64,000 bases of DNA, taken from positions 61,480-125,479 of the forward strand of contig DASXGX010000147.1 in the NCBI GenBank assembly GCA_036488815.1, written 5' to 3'. The position numbers and the translations under genes were made by a program. This DNA is from Roseiarcus sp036488815 (GTDB lineage Bacteria > Pseudomonadota > Alphaproteobacteria > Rhizobiales > Beijerinckiaceae). Shown here piece by piece: positions 52,026 through 60,599 of the stretch. The notes beneath the pieces are model-generated. The model was not told the DNA's origin, made no database searches, and saw only the letters and a program-made list of their open reading frames with translations. Numbering within the stretch: the first letter of the stretch is position 1; each line of letters begins with the position of its first letter.

Positions 52026-55000
52026 CTGAGACGGATTTGAACGACAAAGTTTCGGGCGAGAAAGACTCGGTCCGGCGAGACTTGAGCGAGACGGAGTCGG
52101 GCCAGAAAGATGCGGGCGAGCAGGCCCCGGGCGAGCAGCCCTCGGAGGAGCAGGCCTCGGGCGAGAAAGACTCCGGCCAGCAAGACCTTAGTGAGAAGGA
52201 CTCGGGGGAGACAGACCTGGACGAGGAAGGCCCGGGCGAGCAGGCCTCGGGCGAGCAGGCCTCGGGCGAGAAAGACTCGGACGAGAAAGACCAGGACGAC
52301 AAAGACTCGGACGACAAAGACTCGGACGAGAAAGACTCTGGCCAGCAAGACCTGGGCGAGAAGGACTCGGGGGAGACAGACCTGGACGAGGAAGGCCCGG
52401 GCGAGCAGGCCTCAGGCGAGAAAGACCCGGGCGAGAAAGAGCGAAGCGAAGCGGCTTCAGGACCAACGCCGCCAAGTCCCCCACGCGCGACGATGCGCCT
52501 CCAATTTCATCAGGGCTTCACCTTCGACGACGCGGCGCGCCAAGTTGAATATCTCGACGCGCTGCATGTCAGTCACCTCTACGCTTCGCCGATCTTGAGC
52601 GCGCGCCCCGGCTCGATGCACGGCTACGACGTCTTCGACCCGACCAAGGTCAATCCGGAGCTCGGCGGCGAGGAAGGATACCGCCGGCTCGTCGCCGCGC
52701 TGCGAAGGCTCGGCCTCGGGATCATCGTCGATATCGTGCCGAACCATATGGCGGTCATCGGCGCGGACAACGTCTGGTGGCGAGATGTGCTGCAAAACGG
52801 GCAGGCCAGCGCATACGCCAAATATTTCGACATCGATTGGGCGCCGGCGGACGAGACGTTGCGCGGCAAGGTGCTGCTGCCGTTCCTCGGCCGCCCCTAT
52901 GGCGAGGCGCTGCGCGAAGGCGAAATCTCCGTTGGCCATGACGCCGCCGGGGATCGCTACGAGGCGCGCTATTTCGACCATGCTTTTCCGCTCTCGCCGA
53001 AATGCCGGCAAGCTCTCGAGCAGCTTGGCCTCGACGCCTTCAACGCGCCGAACCGGGAGGCGCACGCCCGGCTGCACGCGCTTCTCGAGGCCCAGCATTA
53101 CCGGCTCGCCTGGTGGCAGAGCGCCAACGACGCCATCAACTGGCGGCGCTTCTTCGAAATCAACGAGCTCGCCGCTTTGCGGGTCGAGGACGAGGAGGTG
53201 TTCGAGGCGACCCACGCCACGCTTTTCCGCCTCTTCGCCGAGGGCCTGATCGACGGGTTTCGCGTCGACCACATCGACGGCCTCGCGGATCCGCGCGGCT
53301 ATTGCCGCCGCTTGCGCGGGCGGCTCGACGAATTGGCCGAGCGCCGCCCGCAAGGCGCGCCGCGTCGGCCTTACATCGTCGTCGAGAAGATCCTCGCCAC
53401 CGGCGAGCGGCTTCCCCAGGATTGGGGCTGCGACGGCACGAGCGGCTACGACTTCATGAACGAAGCAGCCAGCGTCCTGCACGATCCCGCGGGGGAGGCC
53501 GCGCTCAACATGCTGTGGGCGAGCGTGAGCGGCCGATCGGCGCATTTCGTCGACGAGGAGGAAAGAAGCCGGCGTGAGATGCTGGAGCGCGCCTTTGCGG
53601 GTCAGTTCGACGCGGCGGTCGCGGTTCTCCACCGGCTTTCGCATGCCGAAATTGCCGCGCGTGACGTCGGAGCGCCTGCGCTTCGCCGGGCGCTCGCCGA
53701 GATTCTCGTCCATCTGCGCGCTTATCGCACGTATGGCGATCCGCAGATCGATCACAGCATCCTCGACGCCGCCGTGGCGGGGGCGAAGCGCACTTGCCTG
53801 CGCCGCGATCGCGCAGTCGTCGAGCGTCTCGCCGCTTGGCTCGGCGGAGGGAAGGCGGCCGCGGGCGCCGAGGCGTTGCAAACCGAGGCGGTGCGCCGAT
53901 TTCAACAGCTCAGCGCGCCGCTCGCCGCCAAAGCGGTCGAAGACACCGCCTTCTATCGCTATGGCCGGCTGCTCTCGCGGCTCGACGTCGGCTTCGACGC
54001 GGCGCGTCTGGCGATATCGGTCCCGGAATTTCACGAGGCGTGCGCCGCGCGGCTGCGCCAGTTTCCCGACACGATGCTCGCCACCGCGACGCACGACCAC
54101 AAGCGCGGCGAGGACGTGCGCGCGCGGCTCGCGGTCCTGAGCGAACTCGCGACGGAATGGGCGAGCAAGGCGCGGCATTGGATCGAGGCGAGCGCGCCGC
54201 TTCGCCACCGGTTCGAGAATGGCCTCGCGCCGACGCGGGCCGACATCGCCATTCTCTTGCAGACGATCGTCGGTGCCTGGCCGCTCGCGCTTGGCGTCGA
54301 CGACGCGGAGGGTCTTGCCGAATTCGCCTCGCGAGTCGCCGACTGGCAACTGAAGGCGTTGCGCGAGGCCAAACTTGCGACGGATTGGGTCTCGCCCGAC
54401 GAAGCCTACGAGGCGGCCGCGCACGGTTTCGTCACCGGCCTTTTCGCCGGCGAGCCGCCTGGCCTGCTCGCCGACATCGCAAGCTTCGCGCAGCGCATCG
54501 CCCCCGCCGGGGCCGTCAATGGGCTGACGCAGACATTGCTCAAGCTTACCACCCCTGGCGTTCCCGACACCTACCAAGGCGCGGAATTCTGGGACTTCAG
54601 CCTGGTCGATCCCGACAACCGGCGCCCCGTCGATTTCGACGTGCGGCGCGAGGCGCTTTCACGCCAAGCTCCCATGGCGGAACTCGCCGGGGATTGGCGC
54701 AGCGCGCGCATCAAGCAGGCGGTGATCCGCAGCGCTCTCGCGCTGCGCCATCGACGCCCTGAGCTTTTCGCGCGCGGCGACTACGCGCCGTTGACCGTGG
54801 AGGGGCCTCAGGCGGATCATCTGATCGCCTTCAGCCGTCGCCTGGGCGACGCCTTCGCCGTAGTTATCGTCTGCCGTCTGCCCTCGCGCTTGGTCGAGGC
54901 CGAGGGGATCGTCGTTCCATCCGATGCCTGGAACGGGACGTGCGTGCGGCTGCCGCCGCAGATGGTCAATGCGTCGGTGCGCGACGCTTTGACCGACGAG

Positions 55001-55081
55001 GAATGCGCCTTCGCCGTCCCCGAGGTCCCGGTCGCGACGATCCTCAATTGGCTGCCGGCGGCGTTGCTGACCAACGTCTGA
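52022..55081 (+). CDS. treY: Malto-oligosyltrehalose synthase TreY with acidic repeat extension
   Basis: A 1019-residue protein. The enzyme proper begins at about residue 157 (PPRATMRLQFHQGFTFDDAA) and converts the reducing end of maltodextrin to an alpha,alpha-1,1-linked trehalosyl end. GH13 motifs: IIVDIVPNHMAVIG, GFRVDHIDGLADPRG (nucleophile Asp), YIVVEKILATGERLP (Glu), and ATATHDHKRGEDVRAR plus KLTTPGVPDTYQGAEFWDFS, typical of TreY. Residues 2-155 are an added tract made almost only of Gly, Ser, Glu, Asp, Lys and Gln, with SGEKDS/DEKDS units and a 31-residue duplication. It is strongly acidic and surely disordered. The start GTG 52022 overlaps the TreZ stop; no better start codon with a ribosome site is apparent near the catalytic domain. 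Confidence 0.93.
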   Translation: MTETDLNDKVSGEKDSVRRDLSETESGQKDAGEQAPGEQPSEEQASGEKDSGQQDLSEKDSGETDLDEEGPGEQASGEQASGEKDSDEKDQDDKDSDDKDSDEKDSGQQDLGEKDSGETDLDEEGPGEQASGEKDPGEKERSEAASGPTPPSPPRATMRLQFHQGFTFDDAARQVEYLDALHVSHLYASPILSARPGSMHGYDVFDPTKVNPELGGEEGYRRLVAALRRLGLGIIVDIVPNHMAVIGADNVWWRDVLQNGQASAYAKYFDIDWAPADETLRGKVLLPFLGRPYGEALREGEISVGHDAAGDRYEARYFDHAFPLSPKCRQALEQLGLDAFNAPNREAHARLHALLEAQHYRLAWWQSANDAINWRRFFEINELAALRVEDEEVFEATHATLFRLFAEGLIDGFRVDHIDGLADPRGYCRRLRGRLDELAERRPQGAPRRPYIVVEKILATGERLPQDWGCDGTSGYDFMNEAASVLHDPAGEAALNMLWASVSGRSAHFVDEEERSRREMLERAFAGQFDAAVAVLHRLSHAEIAARDVGAPALRRALAEILVHLRAYRTYGDPQIDHSILDAAVAGAKRTCLRRDRAVVERLAAWLGGGKAAAGAEALQTEAVRRFQQLSAPLAAKAVEDTAFYRYGRLLSRLDVGFDAARLAISVPEFHEACAARLRQFPDTMLATATHDHKRGEDVRARLAVLSELATEWASKARHWIEASAPLRHRFENGLAPTRADIAILLQTIVGAWPLALGVDDAEGLAEFASRVADWQLKALREAKLATDWVSPDEAYEAAAHGFVTGLFAGEPPGLLADIASFAQRIAPAGAVNGLTQTLLKLTTPGVPDTYQGAEFWDFSLVDPDNRRPVDFDVRREALSRQAPMAELAGDWRSARIKQAVIRSALALRHRRPELFARGDYAPLTVEGPQADHLIAFSRRLGDAFAVVIVCRLPSRLVEAEGIVVPSDAWNGTCVRLPPQMVNASVRDALTDEECAFAVPEVPVATILNWLPAALLTNV
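52163..52255 (+). repeat. 93-bp direct repeat, copy 1, inside treY
   Basis: Encodes 31 residues starting EKDSGQQDLSEKDSGETDLD and ending GEQASGE. It is nearly identical to 52328-52420, differing at only a handful of bases, and the unit is a multiple of three, so it keeps frame. Copy 1 reads DLSEKD where copy 2 reads DLGEKD. Confidence 0.85.
52328..52420 (+). repeat. 93-bp direct repeat, copy 2, inside treY
   Basis: Second copy of the 31-residue unit, 165 bp after the first. Between the copies lies a tract of shorter SGE/DEKDS/DDKDS units (52256-52327), with GAGAAAGACTCGGACGA-type DNA repeats, prone to slippage. Confidence 0.85.
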
Positions 55082-55186
55082 GAGTCTGGCGTCGAAAACG
55101 CAACGTTCGGTACGGAACTTCAGATTGCGCCCGGCGTTTGTGCCTTCGGCTTGGCGCACGCGCGCGGCTTTCGAGGGAGAGCGAAC

Positions 55187-55402
55187 ATGACGAATGGCGA
55201 ACCCAACAAGGCGAACAGCGAATTTAGAGAGCGGCGCCTCCGCGAGATCGCGCATCGGATCTGGGAGGAGGAAGGTCGGCCGGAGGGGCAGGAACAGCGC
55301 CACTGGCAGATGGCGAAAGACATTTTGGGCAACGAGAAGATCGAGGGCGAAGATAGCCCGGACGATGAAGAGGAGCCTTTAGACGAAGAACGGCCCCGGT
55401 GA
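55187..55402 (+). CDS. DUF2934 small protein
   Basis: A 71-residue, charged, soluble protein. The core RLREIAHRIWEEEGRPEGQE followed by QRHWQMAKDIL matches the DUF2934 pattern (I-x-x-x-A-x-x-I/L-W-E-x-E-G-x-P-x-G-x-x-x-x-H-W), a short domain common next to trehalose/glycogen genes in alphaproteobacteria, of unknown function. The C-terminus is strongly acidic (EGEDSPDDEEEPLDEE). ATG 55187 has GAGGGAGA upstream. It lies between treY and glgX on the same strand, so it is probably co-transcribed. Confidence 0.85.
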   Translation: MTNGEPNKANSEFRERRLREIAHRIWEEEGRPEGQEQRHWQMAKDILGNEKIEGEDSPDDEEEPLDEERPR

Positions 55403-55507
55403 CCGCCAGCTCCTCGAGCTAGCCGAGACGCCCGAAGACCTTAGCGCAACGCCCGAGTGGGACGACGGCGCGCCATTTTTTCTCGTTCCCAGGAGGCGTC
55501 CGGCGCC

Positions 55508-57640
55508 ATGGCGTCCAACATTCTTCACCTGACTACCGGTTCGCCTTACCCACTCGGTGCGACCTGGGATGGGCTCGGGACGAATTTCGCGGTGTTCTCC
55601 GCCCATGCCGAGCGGATCGACCTCTGTCTATTCGACCCTTCCGGTCGCCGTGAGATCGGCCGAACGCCGCTGCCGGAGCGAACGGACGAAGTGTGGCACG
55701 GCTATCTCCCCAACGCGCAGATCGGGCAACTTTACGGCTATCGCGCCTACGGCCCGTACGATCCGAGCAACGGCCATCGTTTCAATCCGCACAAGCTGCT
55801 GCTCGACCCTTACGCGAAATTGATCGCGGGCGATCTCAAATGGTCGGACGCTCTCTTCGGCTACCGCCTGCAGTCGGCGCGAACGGACCTCTCGTTCGAT
55901 CGACGCGACAGCGCGCCCGGAATGCTCAAGGCGGTGGTGACCGACGACAGCTTCAATTGGGGCGACGACAGGCCGCCGAACGTCCCGTGGCACGACACGG
56001 TGATCTACGAAGCCCATCTGCGCGGGCTGACGATGCGATGCGAGTCTATTCGCCCGCATGAGCGCGGCACCTTCGCCGCGCTCGCGAATGAAAATGTCAT
56101 CGACTACCTGAAGCGGCTCAAGATCACCGCCCTCGAGCTGATGCCGATCCACACCTTCCTTCACGATCGCCACCTGCTGGAGAAGGGCCTCAGCAACTAC
56201 TGGGGCTACAACACGATCGGCTTTTTCGCGATCCATCCCCGCTATCTCGGGCGTGGCGGCGCAAACGAGATGCGCATCGCCATCCGGCGGCTGCACGCCG
56301 CCGGGATCGAGGTGATCTTGGACGTCGTCTACAATCATACGGCGGAGGGGAGCGAACTTGGGCCGACGCTCGCCTTCCGCGGGCTCGACAACCGCAGCTA
56401 CTACCGCCTCGTCGATGGCGCCCCACGCCATTGCGTCAACGACACCGGAACCGGCAACACCCTCAATCTCTCCAACCCGCGCGTCTTGCAGATGGTGATG
56501 GACTCGCTGCGTTATTGGGTGACCTCGTTCCACGTCGACGGCTTCCGCTTCGATCTCGGCGTCACGCTCGGCCGCGAGTCTTACGGCTTCGACCCGGGCT
56601 CCGGCTTCTTCGACGCGCTGCGACAGGACCCGGTGCTTGCGCGCGTCAAGCTGATCTCCGAGCCCTGGGACATCGGCCCCGGCGGCTATCAGCTCGGCCA
56701 GCATCCCCCGGGCTTCGCAGAATGGAACGACCGCTATCGCGACACGCTCAGGCGCTACTGGCGCGGCGATCCTGTGCAACGTCAGGATCTCGCCTCTAGG
56801 CTCGCCGGATCGAGCGACGTCTTCGACCGCTCCGCGCGCCGCCCGTGGGCGTCGGTCAACTATATCGCCTCGCACGACGGCTTCACGCTCGCCGACACGG
56901 TGAGCTACGCCGAACGCCACAACGAAGCGAACGGTGAGGACAATCGGGACGGCCACCAGGACAACAATTCCGCCAACTGGGGCATGGAGGGTCCGACCGA
57001 CGACCCCGCAATCGTCGACGTCCGCGCAAAAGTGCGACGCGCGATGCTGGCGACCCTGCTGTTCTCGAACGGCACGCCGATGCTGCTCGGCGGCGACGAG
57101 GTGGGCCGCACCCAGAAGGGCAACAACAACGCCTATTGCCAGGACAACGAGATCTCCTGGATCGACTGGAGCCGGCCGCAGTACCAATCCACCGACGCGC
57201 TAACGGACTTCGTCGCGCGGCTGATCGAAATCCGTCGCGGCCATACCGCGTTGCGCTCGCGCCACTTCATGCACGGGCAGGTCGAGCCCGCCCCGGGGAT
57301 CAAGGACATCTCCTGGTTCGATCAGCGCGGCGAACCGATGACGGTCGAGGCCTGGAACAACAATGACGAGCGCGTGCTGACGCTGCGGCGCGCGAACCGC
57401 GAAGGGGATCGGCTCAACGTGCTGACGCTGTTTCTCAATCCGACTGGCGAAGCTATGACGTTCCGTTTCCCCCCGCCTGGGCTCCCGGGGCGCATTCTCC
57501 TCGACACCAATGATCCGACCGCGGGCGAGCGAGCTCTCGAAGCGGAGACGGTGGACGTCGCCGGGCACAGCGTCGTGCTGGCGCTCTCATTGCGGGACGT
57601 AGCGCCGCCGCCGGCCCCGGCTGACGCCACATCAGCATAA
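55508..57640 (+). CDS. glgX: Glycogen debranching enzyme GlgX
   Basis: A 710-residue GH13 isoamylase-type enzyme that removes alpha-1,6 branches from glycogen, giving linear maltodextrins for TreY. An N-terminal CBM48 domain (SPYPLGATWDGLGTNFAVFS) is followed by VIYEAHLRGLTM, NYWGYNTIGFFAIHPRY, VILDVVYNHTAEGSELGPTL, DGFRFDLGVTLGRE (nucleophile Asp), LISEPWDIGPGGYQ (Glu) and NYIASHDGFTLADTVSY (His-Asp). The length is typical of GlgX/TreX. ATG 55508 lies ten bases after AGGAGG. With treZ and treY it completes the glycogen-to-trehalose route, an osmotic and desiccation response in soil bacteria. Confidence 0.95.
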   Translation: MASNILHLTTGSPYPLGATWDGLGTNFAVFSAHAERIDLCLFDPSGRREIGRTPLPERTDEVWHGYLPNAQIGQLYGYRAYGPYDPSNGHRFNPHKLLLDPYAKLIAGDLKWSDALFGYRLQSARTDLSFDRRDSAPGMLKAVVTDDSFNWGDDRPPNVPWHDTVIYEAHLRGLTMRCESIRPHERGTFAALANENVIDYLKRLKITALELMPIHTFLHDRHLLEKGLSNYWGYNTIGFFAIHPRYLGRGGANEMRIAIRRLHAAGIEVILDVVYNHTAEGSELGPTLAFRGLDNRSYYRLVDGAPRHCVNDTGTGNTLNLSNPRVLQMVMDSLRYWVTSFHVDGFRFDLGVTLGRESYGFDPGSGFFDALRQDPVLARVKLISEPWDIGPGGYQLGQHPPGFAEWNDRYRDTLRRYWRGDPVQRQDLASRLAGSSDVFDRSARRPWASVNYIASHDGFTLADTVSYAERHNEANGEDNRDGHQDNNSANWGMEGPTDDPAIVDVRAKVRRAMLATLLFSNGTPMLLGGDEVGRTQKGNNNAYCQDNEISWIDWSRPQYQSTDALTDFVARLIEIRRGHTALRSRHFMHGQVEPAPGIKDISWFDQRGEPMTVEAWNNNDERVLTLRRANREGDRLNVLTLFLNPTGEAMTFRFPPPGLPGRILLDTNDPTAGERALEAETVDVAGHSVVLALSLRDVAPPPAPADATSA

Positions 57641-57719
57641 CATGATCCATCGCGGCGCAAAGCGCTGCGCAGCGGGATCGAGACGCGCTATAACGGCCCG
57701 CTCGCTGGCGGCTCGGCGC

Positions 57720-57739
57720 GGCCGGCTATGAGGCCGGCC
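57720..57739 (+). terminator. Hairpin downstream of glgX
   Basis: GGCCGGC-TATGAG-GCCGGCC, a 7-bp perfect stem, sits 80 bases after the glgX stop and 43 before the next start. No T-run follows; it may be a Rho-dependent 3'-end structure. Confidence 0.35.
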
Positions 57740-57781
57740 GTTGGCGGCGACCCGAGCCCGAACGACAATGGAGAATTGCAT

Positions 57782-58456
57782 ATGGGTACGCACGTCACAT
57801 TCAAACGTCCGGACGGCGCCGAGGCGAAGGGCTATCTCGCCAATGCAGCGCGCGGCAACGCGCCGGGCGTCGTCGTGATCCAGGAATGGTGGGGCCTGCA
57901 GGACCAGATCAAGGGCCTGGTCGACCGCTTCGCGCTCGCCGGCTTCGACGCCCTCGCGCCCGATCTCTACAAGGGCGTGGTCGTGCCCTATCATGACGCC
58001 GACGCGGCCGGCAAAGAGATGTCGTCGCTCAACTTCATCGACGCGACCGAGCAGACGGTGCGTGGCGCCGTGCAGTTCCTCAAGCGCAATGGGGCCAAAG
58101 TCGGCTTGACCGGCTTCTGCATGGGCGGCGCGGTCGCGATCATCGGCGCCGCCAAGATCCCCGAATTGACCGCCGCGGTCAGCTTCTACGGTCTTCCGCC
58201 GACGGAAGCCGCCAAGCCCGGCGACGTAAAAATCCCCCTGCAAGGCCATTTCGCCAACCGCGACGATTACATCGTCCCCTCGGCTGTCGACGGGTTCGAG
58301 AAGGCGATGAAGGATGCGGGCCTGCATCCCGAATTCTTCCGCTATGACGCGGATCATGCTTTCGTGAACGAGCAGCGCATGTCGGTGCACGATCGCGAGG
58401 CGTCCGAACTCGCCTGGGAGCGCGCGACGGCCTTCTTCAAGAAGCATCTCGGCTGA
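57782..58456 (+). CDS. Dienelactone hydrolase family protein
   Basis: A 224-residue cytoplasmic alpha/beta hydrolase. The catalytic triad is Cys113 in LTGFCMGGA, an Asp in ANRDDYIVP and a His in YDADHAF. IQEWWGLQDQIK is the conserved DLH segment around Glu36 that activates the Cys. Classical members open dienelactones in chlorocatechol breakdown, but many homologues, probably including this isolated one, act on other esters or lactones. ATG 57782 is preceded by GGAG at about 57770. It converges with the racemase gene across a palindromic repeat. Confidence 0.9.
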   Translation: MGTHVTFKRPDGAEAKGYLANAARGNAPGVVVIQEWWGLQDQIKGLVDRFALAGFDALAPDLYKGVVVPYHDADAAGKEMSSLNFIDATEQTVRGAVQFLKRNGAKVGLTGFCMGGAVAIIGAAKIPELTAAVSFYGLPPTEAAKPGDVKIPLQGHFANRDDYIVPSAVDGFEKAMKDAGLHPEFFRYDADHAFVNEQRMSVHDREASELAWERATAFFKKHLG

Positions 58457-58474
58457 GGCGTTCCGCGCGCTCGC

Positions 58475-58511
58475 GCGTCATGGCCGGGCTTGTCCCGGCC
58501 ACCCACGCGGC
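58475..58511. repeat. Palindromic repeat, GGCCGGGC family, copy 1
   Basis: Contains GGCCGGG-CTTGT-CCCGGCC (58482-58500) flanked by CGTCAT and ACCCACGCGG. The same sequence with small changes occurs at 62950-62982 and, inverted, at 63049-63087. Here it fills the gap between two convergent genes, so it can also act as a terminator. Confidence 0.75.
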
Positions 58512-58514
58512 CTC

Positions 58515-59633
58515 TCACCCCGGGCGGCGCCACGCCTCGAGAACTTCGCCGAGCGTCGCCATCTCGCCGGTCGGTCCGATCGCGGACGGCGTTCGCGAGA
58601 AGCGCGGCGCCGGCGCCGGTTGGACGACTCCATCGACGGTCACGAACGTGCCGCGCGCCGCCAGATGCGGATGGCTCGGCGCTTCCGAAAGCGTCAGCAC
58701 CGGCGCGAAGCACGCGTCGGTCCCTTCGAGCAGCCGACTCCATTCGTCACGGGTCCGCGTCAGGAAGAGCGCCTCCAGTTTGGCGTGCAGTCGTGGCCAA
58801 ACGACGGGGTCGTCCCGCCGGTCGAAGTCGGGATCGTACTCGAGGCCGACGAGCTTGCGGAACACCGCATAGAACTGCGGCTCGAGTGGGCCGAGCGCAA
58901 TGTGACGCCCGTCCGCGCAGGCGTAGGCGCGATAAAAGGGCGCGCCGCCGTCGAGCAGGTTCGCGCCGCGCCGATCCGTCCATCGACGCTGCGACGACAA
59001 TTCCGAGAACATCGCCATCAGCGAAGCGGCCCCGTCGCAGATCGCACAGTCGACGACTTGGCCTTCACCGGTCCGCGCCGCCGAGAGCAGCGCGGCAAGC
59101 AGGCCTGCGACGAGATAGAGCGAGCCGCCGCCATAGTCGCCGACGAGATTGAGGGGAGGAATCGGCCCGTCCTCGTCGCCGATCGCCGCCAACGGACCGG
59201 CGATGGCGATGTAATTGATGTCGTGGCCTGCGGCTTGCGCCAGCGGCCCGGTCTGGCCCCAGCCGGTCATGCGGCCGTATACGAGGCGGGGATTGCGGGC
59301 GAGCACGACTTCCGGCCCGAGCCCTAAGCGCTCCATCACCCCAGGGCGAAAGCCTTCGATCAGCGCGTCGGCGCTTTCCAAGAGGCTGAGCACCCGCTCG
59401 GTCTCGGCGGCGTCCTTCAGGTCGACGGCGACGCGGGGACGGCCGCGCGAGATCACGTTGCGCGAGTAGGGGTCCGCGCCGGCGGGTCGGTCGAGACGGA
59501 TCATCTCCGCCCCCATGTCGGCGAGCAGCATGGCGGCGAAAGGGCCAGGCCCGATGCCGGCGAATTCGACGATGCGCAGGCCGGCGAGGGGACCGGCGCG
59601 ATCGCGCGCCGGCGCGCTGTAGGAGGAGGGCAT
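58515..59633 (-). CDS. Alpha-methylacyl-CoA racemase (CaiB/BaiF family)
   Basis: A 372-residue family III CoA-transferase-fold enzyme. It starts PLAGLRIVEFAGIGPGPFAA, the N-terminal signature. The features AGHDINYIAIAGPL (His) and NLVGDYGGGSLYLVAGLLAA (Asp) match the catalytic His and Asp of AMACR/MCR, which epimerises 2-methylacyl-CoA thioesters. Other conserved parts are GRMTGWGQTGPLAQ and FYRAYACADGRHIALGPLEP. The start is ATG 59633, 14 bases after the SDR stop on the same strand, so they form one operon; the ribosome site is weak. Open frame upstream is out-of-phase SDR sequence. A plain formyl- or carnitine-CoA transferase role is less likely given these residues. Confidence 0.9.
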   Translation of the reverse strand: MPSSYSAPARDRAGPLAGLRIVEFAGIGPGPFAAMLLADMGAEMIRLDRPAGADPYSRNVISRGRPRVAVDLKDAAETERVLSLLESADALIEGFRPGVMERLGLGPEVVLARNPRLVYGRMTGWGQTGPLAQAAGHDINYIAIAGPLAAIGDEDGPIPPLNLVGDYGGGSLYLVAGLLAALLSAARTGEGQVVDCAICDGAASLMAMFSELSSQRRWTDRRGANLLDGGAPFYRAYACADGRHIALGPLEPQFYAVFRKLVGLEYDPDFDRRDDPVVWPRLHAKLEALFLTRTRDEWSRLLEGTDACFAPVLTLSEAPSHPHLAARGTFVTVDGVVQPAPAPRFSRTPSAIGPTGEMATLGEVLEAWRRPG

Positions 59634-59647
59634 CGGCAGGGGGCCGC

Positions 59648-60409
59648 TCAGCGCGGCGCCATGCGAATGGCGCCGTCGAGCCGGATGACCTCGCCGTTCA
59701 GCATGGCGTTGCCGATGACGCTTTCGACGAGGTGGGCGTATTCGTCGGGCCGGCCGAGCCGGCTCGGGAAGGGCGTCTGCTTGCCGAGCGATTCCTGGGC
59801 GGCGGGCGGCAGCGATTCGAGCAGCGGCGTCAGGAACAGCCCCGGCGCGATGGTGACGACGCGAATGCCGAATTGGGAGAGGTCGCGCGCGATCGGCAGC
59901 GTCATGCCGACGATGCCACCCTTGGAGGCGGAATAAGCAGCCTGGCCGATCTGGCCATCGTAGGCGGCGACCGAGGCGGTGTTGACGATCACGCCGCGCT
60001 CCTCCCCGAGCGGCTCGGCGCTCGACAGCGCCGCCGCGAATTTCGACAGCACGTTGAAAGTGCCGATGAGATTGACCTCGATCACCCGTTTGAAGGCGTC
60101 GAGCGGGTGCGGCTGGCCGTCGCGGCCGACCGTCTTCTGCGGCGGCCCGATGCCGGCGCAATTGACGAGGATGCGCGCCTTGCCGTTGAGACCCTCGGCC
60201 TCGGCGATCGCCGAGGCGACGGCCGCCTCGTCGGAGACGTTCACCCTGGCGAACCGGCCGCCGATCTCCCGCGCCGTCGCTTCGCCGAGATCGGCGTTGA
60301 GGTCGAAAATTGTGACTTTCGCCCCATTGCGCGCCAGCATCTGGCTGGTCGCGGCGCCCAGGCCGGACGCGCCGCCGGTGACGATCGCCGCTACTCCCTC
60401 AATCTTCAT
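59648..60409 (-). CDS. SDR dehydrogenase, HSD10-like (3-hydroxyacyl-CoA dehydrogenase type 2)
   Basis: A 253-residue short-chain dehydrogenase. NAD-binding TGGASGLGAA is at residues 11-20, NCAGIG at 83-88, and the catalytic Ser146, Tyr159 and Lys163 are in NTASVAAYDGQIGQAAYSAS followed by KGG. The GQIGQAAYSASKGG and PIARDLSQFGIRVVTIAPG segments are typical of HSD17B10/3-hydroxy-2-methylbutyryl-CoA dehydrogenase. This fits the neighbouring racemase and divergent thiolase as steps of branched or straight acyl-CoA oxidation. The ATG at 60409 is behind GGAGG. Confidence 0.92.
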   Translation of the reverse strand: MKIEGVAAIVTGGASGLGAATSQMLARNGAKVTIFDLNADLGEATAREIGGRFARVNVSDEAAVASAIAEAEGLNGKARILVNCAGIGPPQKTVGRDGQPHPLDAFKRVIEVNLIGTFNVLSKFAAALSSAEPLGEERGVIVNTASVAAYDGQIGQAAYSASKGGIVGMTLPIARDLSQFGIRVVTIAPGLFLTPLLESLPPAAQESLGKQTPFPSRLGRPDEYAHLVESVIGNAMLNGEVIRLDGAIRMAPR

Positions 60410-60599
60410 GTCGGGTTCCTCCTGATTTCCTGCGGCTCAACAGACGCGTTCGCCGCGCCGCCGTCAACGCCCGCGGTAAGCGCCTCAGGCGCGAGTTGCG
60501 CCATCCCGAGGGATCGGCGAAGATGCTTGCAACGTCCGAGCGTTGTGGGCTTGCGGGGGAAGAGGTGCGTCCACACGACGCGAACCTGAGGAGAGACAT

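Noticed and set aside
51740..52484. Minus-strand Leu/Val/Arg- and Pro/Ser/Arg-rich repetitive frames opposite the treY repeat tract
   Set aside because: They mirror the DNA repeats of the treY extension. They look like hydrophobic repeat proteins but have no start context and conflict with the in-frame treZ-treY overlap.
52457..54577. Minus-strand 706-codon frame opposite treY
   Set aside because: Antisense shadow of the TreY catalytic domain; no recognisable motif.
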